From Sphingobium sp. MI1205 (GTDB lineage Bacteria > Pseudomonadota > Alphaproteobacteria > Sphingomonadales > Sphingomonadaceae): a stretch of DNA of 64,000 bases. Both the position numbers and the translations under genes were made by a program. Below the pieces are notes generated by a model. It saw only the letters and a list, made by a program, of their open reading frames with translations. It had not been told where the DNA came from and made no database searches. Where the stretch lies: assembly GCF_001563285.1 (NCBI RefSeq), contig NZ_CP005191.1:62001-126000 (forward strand), in the 5' to 3' direction. Shown here one piece after another: positions 1 to 9,500 of the stretch (its first letter is position 1; the number at the start of each line of letters is the position of its first letter).

Positions 1-305
1 GTAAAGTCGAAGTTGGTTCTCATTTCCAAATCCTCCAACGAAGCAATTTGGGCATGAGAAGCGTCGGTATGCGAGAGCCGACGCCCTCTATGTCCATCCG
101 GACCCGGATGGCGTCCGGTATTGCAGAGCTAGTGAGGCCAAAGTTCGATTCAAGAGCCTGATCGCACGTTGGCGGTACCTCTGATCGAACCGCGCTGGCT
201 TCCACGAAAAAGCGGATATTGAACCCGCTGCAGGCGGAGACGGAACCGCATCGCGATGGGGTAGCGAGGATAGTGACGCGAGCCTGCCTCTCGCGATGGG
301 CCTGG
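1..305. other. No recognisable gene at window start
   Basis: I see no supportable gene here. A plus-strand frame is open for about 55 codons up to the TGA at about 180 but has no convincing start, and it could be a gene remnant. The minus-strand frame over the same bases has no family signature. Confidence 0.3.
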
Positions 306-1226
306 TTATGCAATTGCGGGGATTGTTCGACCGTCAGCTATTACCGTTTGCGCGAGCCAAGCGATGAAGCTGCCGTCCCTCCAGTTCCGGTGCGTTACCA
401 CGAACCCGGGAGATGTACGCTCGGCCTGGCACCGCGTGGCCTCACGCGTCGCATCGATCGCCAGCCGCATGCGCCGGCCACCTACCGCGTTCGAGATGAC
501 CAATTCAATCAGGGTTCGTTCGTCGTCTGCACCCGGTCGGACGCGGTGGATCGCACATTCGACGCCGTGGGCATCCAGCGCCGCTTGAAGATGCTCGAGA
601 GCGCGGAGCACATCCCGATCGAGTTCCGAACGAACGAGGATGAACCGTCGAGCATGGAAGATCGGGGCTGCGTACGCTTCGATCGCTGCGGCGCGACCGT
701 CCGGCTCGCCTTCGAAGGCAACGAGCGCGAGGTAAGGACCCTCGATGTCGCTTTCGGTGCCGATCGTTCCTGTCACACGCAGCGGCGACATATTGGGGCC
801 ATAGAGCAATGGCGGCCGGACATCGGTGGCATAGAGGACGGCGAAACCGTGTATGGAATGCCCGTTGCGTGCGGTGCGCAGAAGGGAGGCGGCGGCCTCG
901 CCATTATGTAGAGCGACCGGGTGCGTCCAGAAGTGTTCGGCAAGGCCCACGCCGGGAGCCACTTCGAAGCCGGCAGCGGCCGTCTTCAACGCTCCGAACA
1001 GGTCAACGATAGAGGGCTGATCGGGTGCGCGGGCGGGGGCTGGAATTTCATTGCAGCCCGCAGCGTCGATGAGTTCCTCCAGCAGGTTCGCCATGGAGTG
1101 GCGCGAGGATGCGGCCGCATGCCCGGGCAGCGGCGGCAGGTCGAGATCCGTTGTGAGCCGGAACAATGGGCGAGCGACCGGCGCGGCTATGGAGGCAGCG
1201 GAGGAGCGAAACTGGTCCAGATCCAT
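306..1226 (-). CDS. Hypothetical protein, about 306 aa
   Basis: I do not recognise the family. The protein begins MDLDQFRSS and is soluble, with no signal peptide or membrane segment. Its middle (VAFEGEPDGRAAAIEAYAAP) looks like a folded alpha/beta domain. An in-frame GTG two codons upstream (1232) is an alternative start; the ATG at 1226 was chosen although its ribosome binding site is weak. It is divergent from the gene at 1405, and the 11-bp inverted repeat at 1291-1321 lies between them. Coding status rests on the long uninterrupted frame and its codon bias. Confidence 0.6.
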   Translation of the reverse strand: MDLDQFRSSAASIAAPVARPLFRLTTDLDLPPLPGHAAASSRHSMANLLEELIDAAGCNEIPAPARAPDQPSIVDLFGALKTAAAGFEVAPGVGLAEHFWTHPVALHNGEAAASLLRTARNGHSIHGFAVLYATDVRPPLLYGPNMSPLRVTGTIGTESDIEGPYLALVAFEGEPDGRAAAIEAYAAPIFHARRFILVRSELDRDVLRALEHLQAALDAHGVECAIHRVRPGADDERTLIELVISNAVGGRRMRLAIDATREATRCQAERTSPGFVVTHRNWRDGSFIAWLAQTVIADGRTIPAIA

Positions 1227-1290
1227 CGCCACGCTCTAGCACAGCTTCATCCGCGCGTGAGAGAGGGAAGCGCCGAACAATGACAACTAC

Positions 1291-1321
1291 GTCACTTTAC
1301 CTTGCCCAGCGGTAAAGTGAC
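1291..1321. promoter_or_regulatory. Perfect 11-bp inverted repeat between divergent genes
   Basis: GTCACTTTACC (1291-1301) and GGTAAAGTGAC (1311-1321) are exact reverse complements separated by 9 bases. The dyad sits 65 bp from the minus-strand gene at 1226 and 84 bp from the plus-strand start at 1405. It looks like an operator for a dimeric regulator, possibly the winged-helix-like product of the 1405 gene (inference). No U tract follows, so a terminator is less likely. Confidence 0.55.
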
Positions 1322-1404
1322 ACTGGTGGCAAAATCGCCAAATGACCGTCTTTGTGAGTAATTGGGGGATTCACATGAGTCTAACTTTGTGCTTGATTCG
1401 TTCC

Positions 1405-2004
1405 ATGTTTCAGCAGGACCTTTTCGCACCTCCGCCCGCCCGCCGGACAATCGGAATACCCGATATCGTCCGCACGATCGCCGAACATTCAGCGCGTCCG
1501 CGCTACACCTTCATGGTGCTCGACCTTATTTCGCGGGTCGCCCGGGCGAATGGGCAGGCCGGGCCGCTCGTGCGCGATGGCGAGGCTCTGGTACCGATCC
1601 GTGAATGGCTGGCGACCGCGATCGCGCCGAGCGGGGCGCGGTACCATCAGCGTCGCGCGACCGCCGGCAAGGTGCGGGCGGCGCTCGCCGCGAAGGGCGA
1701 GCTGCCGGCCGACACGGCTGAAGCTGAACGGATCGTGGAAGCGCAAGTCAGCGAGCGCATTCGGGATACGGGCATGACGGCGATCAGCCGGGCCGTGTCC
1801 GAGCTGGTGCGGGCGGGTCTTATCGAACGCCACTATCAGGGTTTCCTGGTGGATCATGAGAACCGCGGGGCGCAGCGACATGCGGTCTATACGATAACGC
1901 CCGCCGTCCGGGCCGCGCTGCATCCCAACGTCGCCACGAGTGAGCATCAGCGAGACTTCTACATTCGCGGAATGCACGGCCAGCCTCGCGCGGCGGTGTC
2001 ATGA
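1405..2004 (+). CDS. Hypothetical protein with winged-helix-like C-terminal half
   Basis: About 199 aa starting MFQQDLFAPPPARR. The frame stays open to a possible start at 1342, but the ATG at 1405 gives a compact start. Residues around 130-170 (ISRAVSELVRAGLIERHYQG) read as the recognition helix and wing of a winged-helix DNA-binding domain, so a plasmid regulator or replication accessory role is possible but not shown. It is divergent from the 306-1226 gene across an inverted repeat, and its end lies 20 bp from the convergent abiEii stop. Confidence 0.6.
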   Translation: MFQQDLFAPPPARRTIGIPDIVRTIAEHSARPRYTFMVLDLISRVARANGQAGPLVRDGEALVPIREWLATAIAPSGARYHQRRATAGKVRAALAAKGELPADTAEAERIVEAQVSERIRDTGMTAISRAVSELVRAGLIERHYQGFLVDHENRGAQRHAVYTITPAVRAALHPNVATSEHQRDFYIRGMHGQPRAAVS

Positions 2005-2024
2005 TAGCGCTGGAGGTTTGCCGC

Positions 2025-2888
2025 TCAAGCGTGACCAGAAGTCGACGTCAGTTTTTCCAGTTTGGCGAGGAAAAAGCGCTCACTCCACAGATCAAGCGAC
2101 CTGAGTTCGGCCGGCCGCAGGAAACGCCGCACGTCGTCAGCGGCGGCCTTCCAGTCGATCTTCGCAATCGTGCTGCCCAGCGCTTCGTTCAGCCAGGGCA
2201 TGTCGACGGCGATGTGATTATCTCCCGCCCAGGGACCGGCCTGGATGAGGGCATTGCGCAGGAGGGCCAGATTGAGCGTTACTCCCTTGGCGACATACCA
2301 GGAGAAATCGAACCAGTCCCGACCCTTGAGGAAACCCCGGCATAGCAAGGCATGAATCTTGAGAGCGAAATTGGACGGCAGATCCTGGTGCCGAACTTCG
2401 TGGTCCGCTGGAAAATCGAGATAGCTGGACGCCTCGCCCGAACCCGCAGGTGGGTTGACGTCGATCTCTAGCTTGATCCGGATCGTCTTTGGCTTACCAG
2501 CGCCCGCAAAAGACAGGTCGAGTTGGCTCGCGATGGAATCGTTCTTGATCAGCGCCTGGCGGATAGCCGTGTCCATCTTCGCCCTGGGCAGAGCATCGAG
2601 CTTCAGCCCGAACTGGCCGAACACCTCGATCAGGGTCTTGAGATAAGGCGTCCAGTCGAAGTCTGGGTCGGCCTGGCGCAGCAGGAAGTCGAGATCTTCC
2701 GAGAAGCGCGGTAGGCTGTTCAGGATGCGCAGGGACGTGCCGCCCTGGAATAGCGCGACGTCGAAGAAGTCGCCGCGCCAAAGGGCATAGAGCGCGATTT
2801 CCTGGAGGATTTCCTTGACCGCATTCTCTTCCTCTAGCGCATTGGCGGGATCGTAGCGGCGCAGTTTCTCCTGGATGATGTCAATCAT
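2025..2888 (-). CDS. abiEii: AbiEii-type nucleotidyltransferase toxin (copy 1)
   Basis: 287 aa. Toxin of a type IV toxin-antitoxin pair; family members (AbiEii/MenT) use nucleotidyltransferase chemistry to block growth, often in phage-infected cells. The nucleotidyltransferase core is visible: GGTSLRI followed by RFSEDLDFLL, with the SEDLD aspartates as expected metal ligands. Its start overlaps the end of the upstream antitoxin gene by 8 bp, so the two are translationally coupled. A second, diverged copy of the pair lies at 22406-23942 in the opposite orientation. Family assignment is confident; the substrate is unknown. Confidence 0.9.
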   Translation of the reverse strand: MIDIIQEKLRRYDPANALEEENAVKEILQEIALYALWRGDFFDVALFQGGTSLRILNSLPRFSEDLDFLLRQADPDFDWTPYLKTLIEVFGQFGLKLDALPRAKMDTAIRQALIKNDSIASQLDLSFAGAGKPKTIRIKLEIDVNPPAGSGEASSYLDFPADHEVRHQDLPSNFALKIHALLCRGFLKGRDWFDFSWYVAKGVTLNLALLRNALIQAGPWAGDNHIAVDMPWLNEALGSTIAKIDWKAAADDVRRFLRPAELRSLDLWSERFFLAKLEKLTSTSGHA

Positions 2889-3555
2889 GTGCTGAGCGGA
2901 CCTTCCTGGCCATGACAGTGCTTTCGAGCGCGGCGAGGAAGCTGTTCACGGCCTTGTGCTTGTAGACCGGTTTCAGCTTGGCGAAATCCTTCCGTCGGAG
3001 CCCGAGGAGCATGTCCTCGTCGATCCGCATGCCATGGGTCAGCCACTCGATGCCCGCCCACTGCTGCTTGCGCAGGGCAACGAGGTCCAACAAGGCCCGC
3101 AGCGGCTGTGCGACGAAGGCGATGAGCTTGCCCATCTGCACGCGATCGACGCCGGCCAGGAACTGATAATCCGCGATAGCGAGCGGATGAAAGCTGAACG
3201 TGCCGAAGTCTGTCGTTTCAAAGCGGAGCGTTTTGCGGCCAGGCGTCACTCCCGCGGTCACAAAGACCGCTTCGGGGATCCAGCCATGATGGGCGAGCGC
3301 GCTTTCGAAAGAGACATAGCTACCCGGCATCAGACCTTGCGCAATGGCGAAGGGATGGATGGTTTCGGCCCGATAGCGCTTAGCCAGCAGGTAGGTGCCG
3401 CGCTTCACGCGGAGCAGGGAACCATCCTTGAGCGCCCGATTGACCAGGCCGTAGCGCCGGGCGTCTCCGCCGCCCAGCAGATTGCCGAGCTGGCGTTCGC
3501 TGAGGATATGATCGGCCAGACCCGCTGCCGTGATCTGTTGCGCCAGGGAGGACAT
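2881..3555 (-). CDS. abiEi: AbiEi-family antitoxin (copy 1)
   Basis: 224 aa antitoxin and probable autorepressor. The N terminus (residues 1-55) is a winged-helix DNA-binding domain (ARRYGLVNRALKDGSLLRVK). The rest is the AbiEi antitoxin domain, including SYVSFESALAHHGWIPEAV. It is the first gene of the abiE operon and overlaps abiEii by 8 bp. A 19-bp dyad just upstream (3568-3586) recurs at the second copy and is probably its operator. By eye about four fifths of residues match copy 2. Confidence 0.9.
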   Translation of the reverse strand: MSSLAQQITAAGLADHILSERQLGNLLGGGDARRYGLVNRALKDGSLLRVKRGTYLLAKRYRAETIHPFAIAQGLMPGSYVSFESALAHHGWIPEAVFVTAGVTPGRKTLRFETTDFGTFSFHPLAIADYQFLAGVDRVQMGKLIAFVAQPLRALLDLVALRKQQWAGIEWLTHGMRIDEDMLLGLRRKDFAKLKPVYKHKAVNSFLAALESTVMARKVRSAHD

Positions 3556-3567
3556 GAAATTCCCGAT

Positions 3568-3586
3568 ACTTCCAATGTATGAAAGT
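3568..3586 (-). promoter_or_regulatory. Putative AbiEi operator, copy 1
   Basis: ACTTCC-7-GAAAGT is a near-palindromic 19-bp block 13 bp before the abiEi start. The block upstream of the second abiE operon (22375-22393) has the same arms in mirror order, although the surrounding DNA differs. AbiEi proteins are known to bind upstream inverted repeats, so autoregulation is a fair inference. Confidence 0.55.
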
Positions 3587-3687
3587 TTCCAGAATTTTCT
3601 GACGAAGGGCGGGAAGCAGCGGAGGCACCCAGCATTGCTTAGTCTGCCCTTGATCCTGTCCAGAATATCAAACAGGAGGTTATCGCC

Positions 3688-4218
3688 ATGAGCAAGCCTG
3701 TTACGCTCAATGTTCGGATCAGGGGCGCACTAGGCGATTTCGTCATGGCACATGTCGGCGCCGAAGGCTCCTACGAAAATGTCAGCGAATATGTCCGCGA
3801 CCTCATCCGCCGGGACAAGGAACGGCTCAAGCCGAGCAGTTTGGTCGCCTCAAGGCAGAGCTTACGCAGGCATTCAATGCGCCGGAGGGCGGCTGGGCGA
3901 AATTTATGCCTGTACGCGACCGCTGGGGCGAGGCCCAAGGCGGATGCCTACATTCGCGGCCTCTTCGACTGCTTCGATCGGATCGCTAGGCGCGAAACGC
4001 GATGGCGCGCCATTCCGGCAGAATTCGGGGTCGAGGGCTTTTTCGGCCGCCATGAGCATCACTATGTCTTTTGGCGTTTCTGTCGGATGGATCCGTCGGG
4101 CATCGTGACCGTCCTGCACGCGCGTCGATATCGCGCTCTGATCAGCATTATCGGAAAAGCTTGTAAAACAGCCCCAAAAACCGCCCTCCCCGCGCGATCT
4201 GTCACTTACCATAATTGA
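3688..4218 (+). pseudogene. Decayed parD-parE toxin-antitoxin locus, fused by small indels
   Basis: The frame begins as a ParD-type antitoxin (VTLNVRIRGALGDFVMAHVG, then SEYVRDLIRRDKERLK). After codon 47 it shifts: in the +1 frame the antitoxin continues as EQFGRLKAELTQAFNAPEGG, which implies loss of one base near 3831. From about 3940 the original frame reads as a ParE toxin C terminus (ADAYIRGLFDCFDRIARRE, GFFGRHEHHYVFWRF). The end of parD and the start of parE are missing or scrambled. The ribosome binding site (ACAGGAGG) before the ATG is intact. It is probably inactive; the fused 176-aa product is unlikely to fold. Confidence 0.75.
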
Positions 4219-4363
4219 TCGTTATGGTAAGAACAAGTGCGCGGAAACAGCAGGGAAGGGCCAAAATGACGATCGCGAAAATGGCAGCGAAATCACGCGG
4301 CACAAATGTGCCGCGCCTTGTGCCGCATGAGCACAATGCCCGGCGCAAGGGCGCGTAGCAACG

Positions 4364-5563
4364 ATGGCCGAAAAACCCGCCAGCCGTTCCGACGCCGAAA
4401 TCGTGGTGGTCCGGACCAACGATGCCGCGCTGCCGACGCGATCGCCAAACGCGGATCCCGAGACCGTCGACATGCGGCTGCTGCGCACGATCGCCAGCAT
4501 CGTTCCAGCGGATCTGCCGCCGATCAGCCAACTCGGACTCGAGACGACGCTGGCGGCCATGGCCGACGCGACAAAGGCGGCGATCGCCGCCGATCTCGAC
4601 TGCTGGAGCGGCTGGTGCGGTGAGGAAGGCCGCTCACCGCTGCCCGCCGATCCCGAAGATCTGGTTCGCTATGTGAATGCGCTCGATGGCAGGGGCAAGA
4701 AGCCCGCGACGCTCGCGCGCCGGATCGCTAGCCTCGGCACGGTCCACCGCATGATGGGATTGGCGGGCGAAGCCGCGCCTACCGACGCACCGATGGTGCG
4801 CGCGGCGCTCAAGGCCGTCCGCAGGCGCAGAGGAGCCTTGCAGCGCCAGGCAGCGCCATTGCGGCTCGGCAAGGCACTGGACAGCCATGTCACCAAGGGA
4901 TTCACCCTCGCTGCGCTTCTCGATGCCTGCGGCGGCGACCTGCAGGGGCTGCGCGACGCTGCCCTGCTATCGCTCGGATATGACGCGGGGCTGCGCGTAA
5001 GCGAACTCACGGTGGTCGAAGCTGTGCATATCGATCCCCAGCAGGATGGTTCGGCGACGCTGTTCATCCCCTTCTCCAAGACCGACCAGGAAGGCGAAGG
5101 CGCCTGGGCATGGCTGTCGGCCGAGACCATGCGGCGGGTCGGCGCCTGGCTGGAAGCGAGCGGTATCGAGGAAGGCCCCCTGTTCCGCAGGGTCGGAGTC
5201 GATCGGCGGCGCGTACGCGCCAGCGATTCTGAAACGGCGCTCGCCCGAACGACCTATTCCATCGGAACGGCGCCGCTGACACGCCAGGGCGTCAACGGCA
5301 TCTACCGACGCGTCGCGCTTGCAGCATTCGAACTGGGATTGGTGAGTCTCCCCGCCAGCGAGTTGACCGCCGCGGTGCAGGCATTGTCCACTCACTCCCT
5401 TCGCGTCGGCCTGACCCAGGACCTTTTTGCTGCCGGAGAGGACGGCGCGGGAATAGCCCAGGCGCTGCGCTGGAGCTCGCCCGCTACGGCATTACGCTAT
5501 GGCCGCAAGCTCGCGGTTCGCAGCAATGTCGCCGCCCGGGTCCTATCGCGCGTGCGCCGCTGA
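4364..5563 (+). CDS. Tyrosine-type site-specific recombinase (integrase)
   Basis: 399 aa. An N-terminal SAM-like core-binding domain (about residues 60-170) is followed by a catalytic domain (about 180-395). Catalytic elements visible are the arginine in YDAGLRVSELTV, a lysine in FSKTDQEGEG, the box II HSLRVG and the nucleophile in ALRYGRKL. It may serve plasmid resolution or integration of a genomic island. No tRNA gene or att repeat is evident beside it. It stands alone between the decayed parDE and the mobilisation block, which is on the opposite strand. Confidence 0.85.
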   Translation: MAEKPASRSDAEIVVVRTNDAALPTRSPNADPETVDMRLLRTIASIVPADLPPISQLGLETTLAAMADATKAAIAADLDCWSGWCGEEGRSPLPADPEDLVRYVNALDGRGKKPATLARRIASLGTVHRMMGLAGEAAPTDAPMVRAALKAVRRRRGALQRQAAPLRLGKALDSHVTKGFTLAALLDACGGDLQGLRDAALLSLGYDAGLRVSELTVVEAVHIDPQQDGSATLFIPFSKTDQEGEGAWAWLSAETMRRVGAWLEASGIEEGPLFRRVGVDRRRVRASDSETALARTTYSIGTAPLTRQGVNGIYRRVALAAFELGLVSLPASELTAAVQALSTHSLRVGLTQDLFAAGEDGAGIAQALRWSSPATALRYGRKLAVRSNVAARVLSRVRR

Positions 5564-5583
5564 CCACACTTACGCGTCCGGAA

Positions 5584-6237
5584 TCACAGAGCTTCGGGGC
5601 GCGACAACATCATACGCGTTTTGAGATTGCCATCGGGCCTCCGATGAAGGTCAATGATGTGGCCGGCCCGAGGTGCAAAGATCATGAGTTCAGCGGCTGT
5701 CTCGTAGGATGTATTCGACCCGAAATAGCGCACCGGTCCGTGCCACTTCTGACCTTCGATGAGCCGGAGCCGGAATGTGCCCTGCGGCACCGGCACGCGA
5801 ATCCGGTCATTTTTCGAGACATAGATCGAAATGGCGTGTCGGCCGGTGGTCGGGTCGATGAGCTGCACGACGGCATTGCTGTCCGCCGTCTCGACGGTGA
5901 GGAAGCTGCTAACGGGTTCGTGCATCGCCCAACTCGCCACAGTTACCGACCCTGATTCCGGAAATGGCATCGCCGCCTCGCGATCCGGCAGCCAGCCCGC
6001 CCGTTGAGCTTCGCCGTAGAGGGGGATCAGAATGAGGAGGAGGCTCAGGGCAAAGGGAATATATCGAACAGGGCTGGAACGCCTGGAGCCCCGCCAGCGT
6101 CCGCGTTGATAGTCGAAGCTTCGAATGGCCGGGTCGAACCAGGCGCCCTCCACGCGCCCGGCTCGGTCATTCCAGCGCGTGCTTCCGCTCCGCGCGCGCT
6201 GCCGCTCGCGCATATAGTCTCGATCGTCGATGCCCAT
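5584..6237 (-). CDS. Hypothetical membrane-anchored protein next to relaxase
   Basis: 217 aa of unknown family. The N-terminal about 58 residues are Arg-rich and cytoplasmic. One hydrophobic segment (YIPFALSLLLILIPLYG, about residues 60-76) follows, and the remaining about 140 residues would be extracytoplasmic. The C-terminal part is beta-rich. It lies downstream of the relaxase and the small 6309 gene on the same strand, as the distal member of the mobilisation operon, so a transfer-accessory role is possible. GGAGG lies 11 bp before the ATG. Confidence 0.6.
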   Translation of the reverse strand: MGIDDRDYMRERQRARSGSTRWNDRAGRVEGAWFDPAIRSFDYQRGRWRGSRRSSPVRYIPFALSLLLILIPLYGEAQRAGWLPDREAAMPFPESGSVTVASWAMHEPVSSFLTVETADSNAVVQLIDPTTGRHAISIYVSKNDRIRVPVPQGTFRLRLIEGQKWHGPVRYFGSNTSYETAAELMIFAPRAGHIIDLHRRPDGNLKTRMMLSRPEAL

Positions 6238-6308
6238 GCGCGGTTATCCTCCGATTGCCCGAGGGGGCGCGTCGCCGCGGCGCTGAGTGAATTCCATGAC
6301 CGCCTCCT

Positions 6309-6509
6309 TCAGCCCCACCCATCCCGCCGGCCTTCGCCATTGTCGCGCAGGTTGCGCCCGTCGAGCGCCGATCGGCGGATGCTGAGCTCCACTTCCCCGC
6401 CTTTGCGGGTGATCTGCACATCGCGCGGATCGAGATTGTTGCGCCTGGCATAATCGTCAGCCGCCTTCTCGCTGCCGAACTTGCCGGCCTGCTCAAATTC
6501 CCATGCCAT
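6309..6509 (-). CDS. Small hypothetical protein, 66 aa
   Basis: The start (MAWEFEQAGKF) is set by AGGAGA 8 bp upstream; a longer frame to 6788 overlaps the relaxase gene and is rejected. It lies 49 bp after the relaxase stop and ahead of the 5584-6237 gene, in the same operon. The sequence (AADDYARRNNLDPRDVQITR) suggests a small alpha/beta fold, but I recognise no family. Confidence 0.6.
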   Translation of the reverse strand: MAWEFEQAGKFGSEKAADDYARRNNLDPRDVQITRKGGEVELSIRRSALDGRNLRDNGEGRRDGWG

Positions 6510-6558
6510 CGTTTCGTCTCCTTCCTTTCGCCCCCGGCGCCGCGCCGGCGGCTTCATG

Positions 6559-9500
6559 CTACAAATCGAGGCCGAGGCTGCGCTCGGGCAGCGGCGGCAA
6601 TTGTTCCGCCCGGTCGGGCTTCGGTTCGGGCTTCGCTGCCTGGTCCTTTCCGACCGGCGCTGCGGCGCCGGCGTCAGGGAGCGGGGGCAGGTCGTCAGGC
6701 AGCGGCGGGAGATCGGACAGGTCGACGCCGTCGATCGGGCCGGGATTGAAATCCTCGCGCGCCTTCGCGCCCTTGGCCATGTTCCCATCTATGTCGAGGC
6801 GGCCGACGGTTTCGAGCGAAGAGGTCTTGTTGCCCGGGTTCATGTCGAGCTGCCGTGCCAGCTTCTCCTTGTCGTCAACGATCATCGTCAGGCCGTCGCG
6901 CACGCGCGTCACGAGGACATTGAACAGGCGCTGGTTGGACAGGAAACGCTCGAATGAGGACATGACGCCGATCGCCCTGTCGGTTGTGATGCCTTGCGCC
7001 ATATGCATGTTCAGCGAGTAGGCGAGGTCGAGGCGCGAGAGCATCGGATCGCCCATCGGCAGGGTCAGTTGCTCCTTGCCCGCCGTCTCTACCGTGACGC
7101 CGGAGCCGTCGACGCTCACCACCCGGGCGAGGGTGGCGTTGTGAAGCCCGCGGCCCTTGTCGTTCGCGGTCCAGCGGATGCGGTCGCCCTCGTGGATATC
7201 GAGCGGCTTTTTCTCGGAGAGCTGGAGCCGGTCCCGCTGCTCTGCCGGCGACAGCTTCTGCGGATCGAAGCGGATCCTGCGCCGTCCGTCTGCGAGGTCG
7301 ACCTTGCCACTGGCATGGACCTTGAGGACATCGTATCGCCCGGCCTGGATGCCGACATCCTGCGCCCCGCCCCGACCCACCTCGAGGGTCTGGCCGGGGC
7401 GATAGGTCGACGCATAGCGCAATTCCTCGCGCGTCGTATTCACTCGATCATAGACTGTGAGCTGGAGCGCCTCGCCCTTGACGCTTCCTTCGGCGATCAA
7501 TCCGGCTTGAATGCGCTTGTTGATAGTCTCGCGCGCGTCTCTGCCTGATGCGAATACGGCGGTCGCCTCACGCTCTTCCGGTGAAAGGCCGAGCCAACTA
7601 TCGGCCGCGGCGGCGGCCGGATCCTTCTCTTCCACGATATGCTCGCCGAGCACCTTCATGGCGGCGCCCGCCTTTCCCACGTTCGCGAGTTCGGCGACAA
7701 CCTTCAGCTTCTGCTGCTCTTCGGTTAGCGGCTGGCCCGGCTTCCCGATGCGGATATTCTGGGTCATCCGCACCATCGTCGCGCCGGCAGCCTGGATCAT
7801 GGCGAAGGCCTTGCCCCAGTCGATCGAGGAGAGCTGCTGCCTGTCGCCGACGAGGACGAGCTTGTCGACGCCCATCGCCGCGCTGATCTGGTGAAGCTTC
7901 AGCATATCGCTTGCCGAGACCATCGAGGTCTCGTCCACGAGGAGCATGGTGCCGGCGAGCCTTTCCCGCGCCGCTTCATAGCGCGGCGTGTTCCGTTCGG
8001 CGATGAAGCGCTCGTGGGCGAGGACAAAGGAGGCGATCGTCTGGGCCTGGATGCCGGCGCCCTCGGCGAGATCGCCGACCATTTTGTTCTGGAACGCGAG
8101 ACCCCGGATCGTACGGCCTTCGGCCTCCGCGACGCGCGAGACCGCCTGCAGCATCGTGGACTTGCCCGTGCCCGCCTTTCCCTGGATCGTGATCGTGCGA
8201 TCGTCAGAGGAGAGGATCAGGGTCGCGGCGGCAAGCTGCCCGGGATTGAGTGGATGCTCCGCGACTGCCTGAAGGCGCGCGGGCGCGTCGGCAGCAGACA
8301 GGACGGGATTTGCGGCGCCATTGCCTTCCTTCACCAGGTCGAGGATCTTCTCCTCGATGCGCAGCGCCTCCTGGGTCGTCACCATCTTGCCGTCGCGGTC
8401 CGTGGCATGGGCAGTTCCCATCACGATCTGCCGATTCTGGACGAGCTGATCGATCCGGCGCTCGACGCTTTCGACGGTGACGCCTTTGAGACCGAGATCG
8501 AGCGCAGTCTTCGACACCATATGAAGCGGCCAGGCCGCCTCGCGTTCGGACAGGATGCGGACGGCCGATGCGACCGCGAGTTGCGTGCGGGCCTCTTCGG
8601 GTGACTTGACCGCGCGCGCGAGCGCATGGTCGACTAACGGGTCGTGTGGGCGAAGGAAATCGCCGAGCCGGCTGCGCGCGAGATCGATGGCATCGACGAT
8701 CGCGCGATAGCCGCGCTCGAGCGGCCCGACCGCGGTCATCATGCCAGCACGCGCTTCCGCGGCCGCGCGCAGGTCCTTTCCGTCGAAACCGAGCGCAGCG
8801 GCCCGCTCGATCCAGCTTTGCCTGAGCGCGCCGCGATCCTCGACGTCGAGCTTGGGATCGCGGGTATTGATCGTGATCTGGTCGCGGCCCTTGTGGGATG
8901 TTATGCCGGTTTCGGCCGCCTTGTTGAGAATGTCCTCGCGCCGTTGGCTGAACTCCTCACGCGCGGCCTTTGGCACGCCGACGATCTCGAAGGTTCCGTG
9001 CTTGCCGCGAAGCTCTACAGTGTAGCCGATCTTCTCGAGCGCCGTCCGCAGGTAGCTGTGGTAAATCGCGCCGATGATGCTGTTGTGGCTCCAGATCTTG
9101 TCGGCGTGAAGGGCTTGCCACTTGCCATCGGGCATCTGCGTCATGTTGCCGATCACAGCGTGAATATGGCCCTGCGGATCGAGCGCCCGGCTGGTATCGT
9201 GCTGGAAGAGCGCATAGACGAGATTGCCGGTCTGGACCGGAACCTTGCGGCCGTCGACGTCGCGCCGGCCTTCGGCAAGGTTCTTTTCGACCCAGGCCAT
9301 CGTCTGCTTGACGGCCGCCATGTTGGCGGAGAGCACGCGCTTGTCGCCGGCGACATAGGCCATCACCGACGCGGACTTCGGCATCGAAAAGGTAAGGTCG
9401 AGGCCGTGCCGGCGGTTCTCGACCTGGGCGACCCCTTCCCCGCTCGGCAGGAACCCGTTTAGAATCCCTTCGAAGGCGTCCTTCGACACCTCGCCAGAGA

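Noticed and set aside
306..911. Plus-strand open frame 219-911
   Set aside because: Antisense to the longer minus-strand gene; no family features.
4364..5563. Integrase as evidence for tRNA-integrated island with att sites
   Set aside because: No tRNA gene or flanking direct repeat could be found near it in the window.
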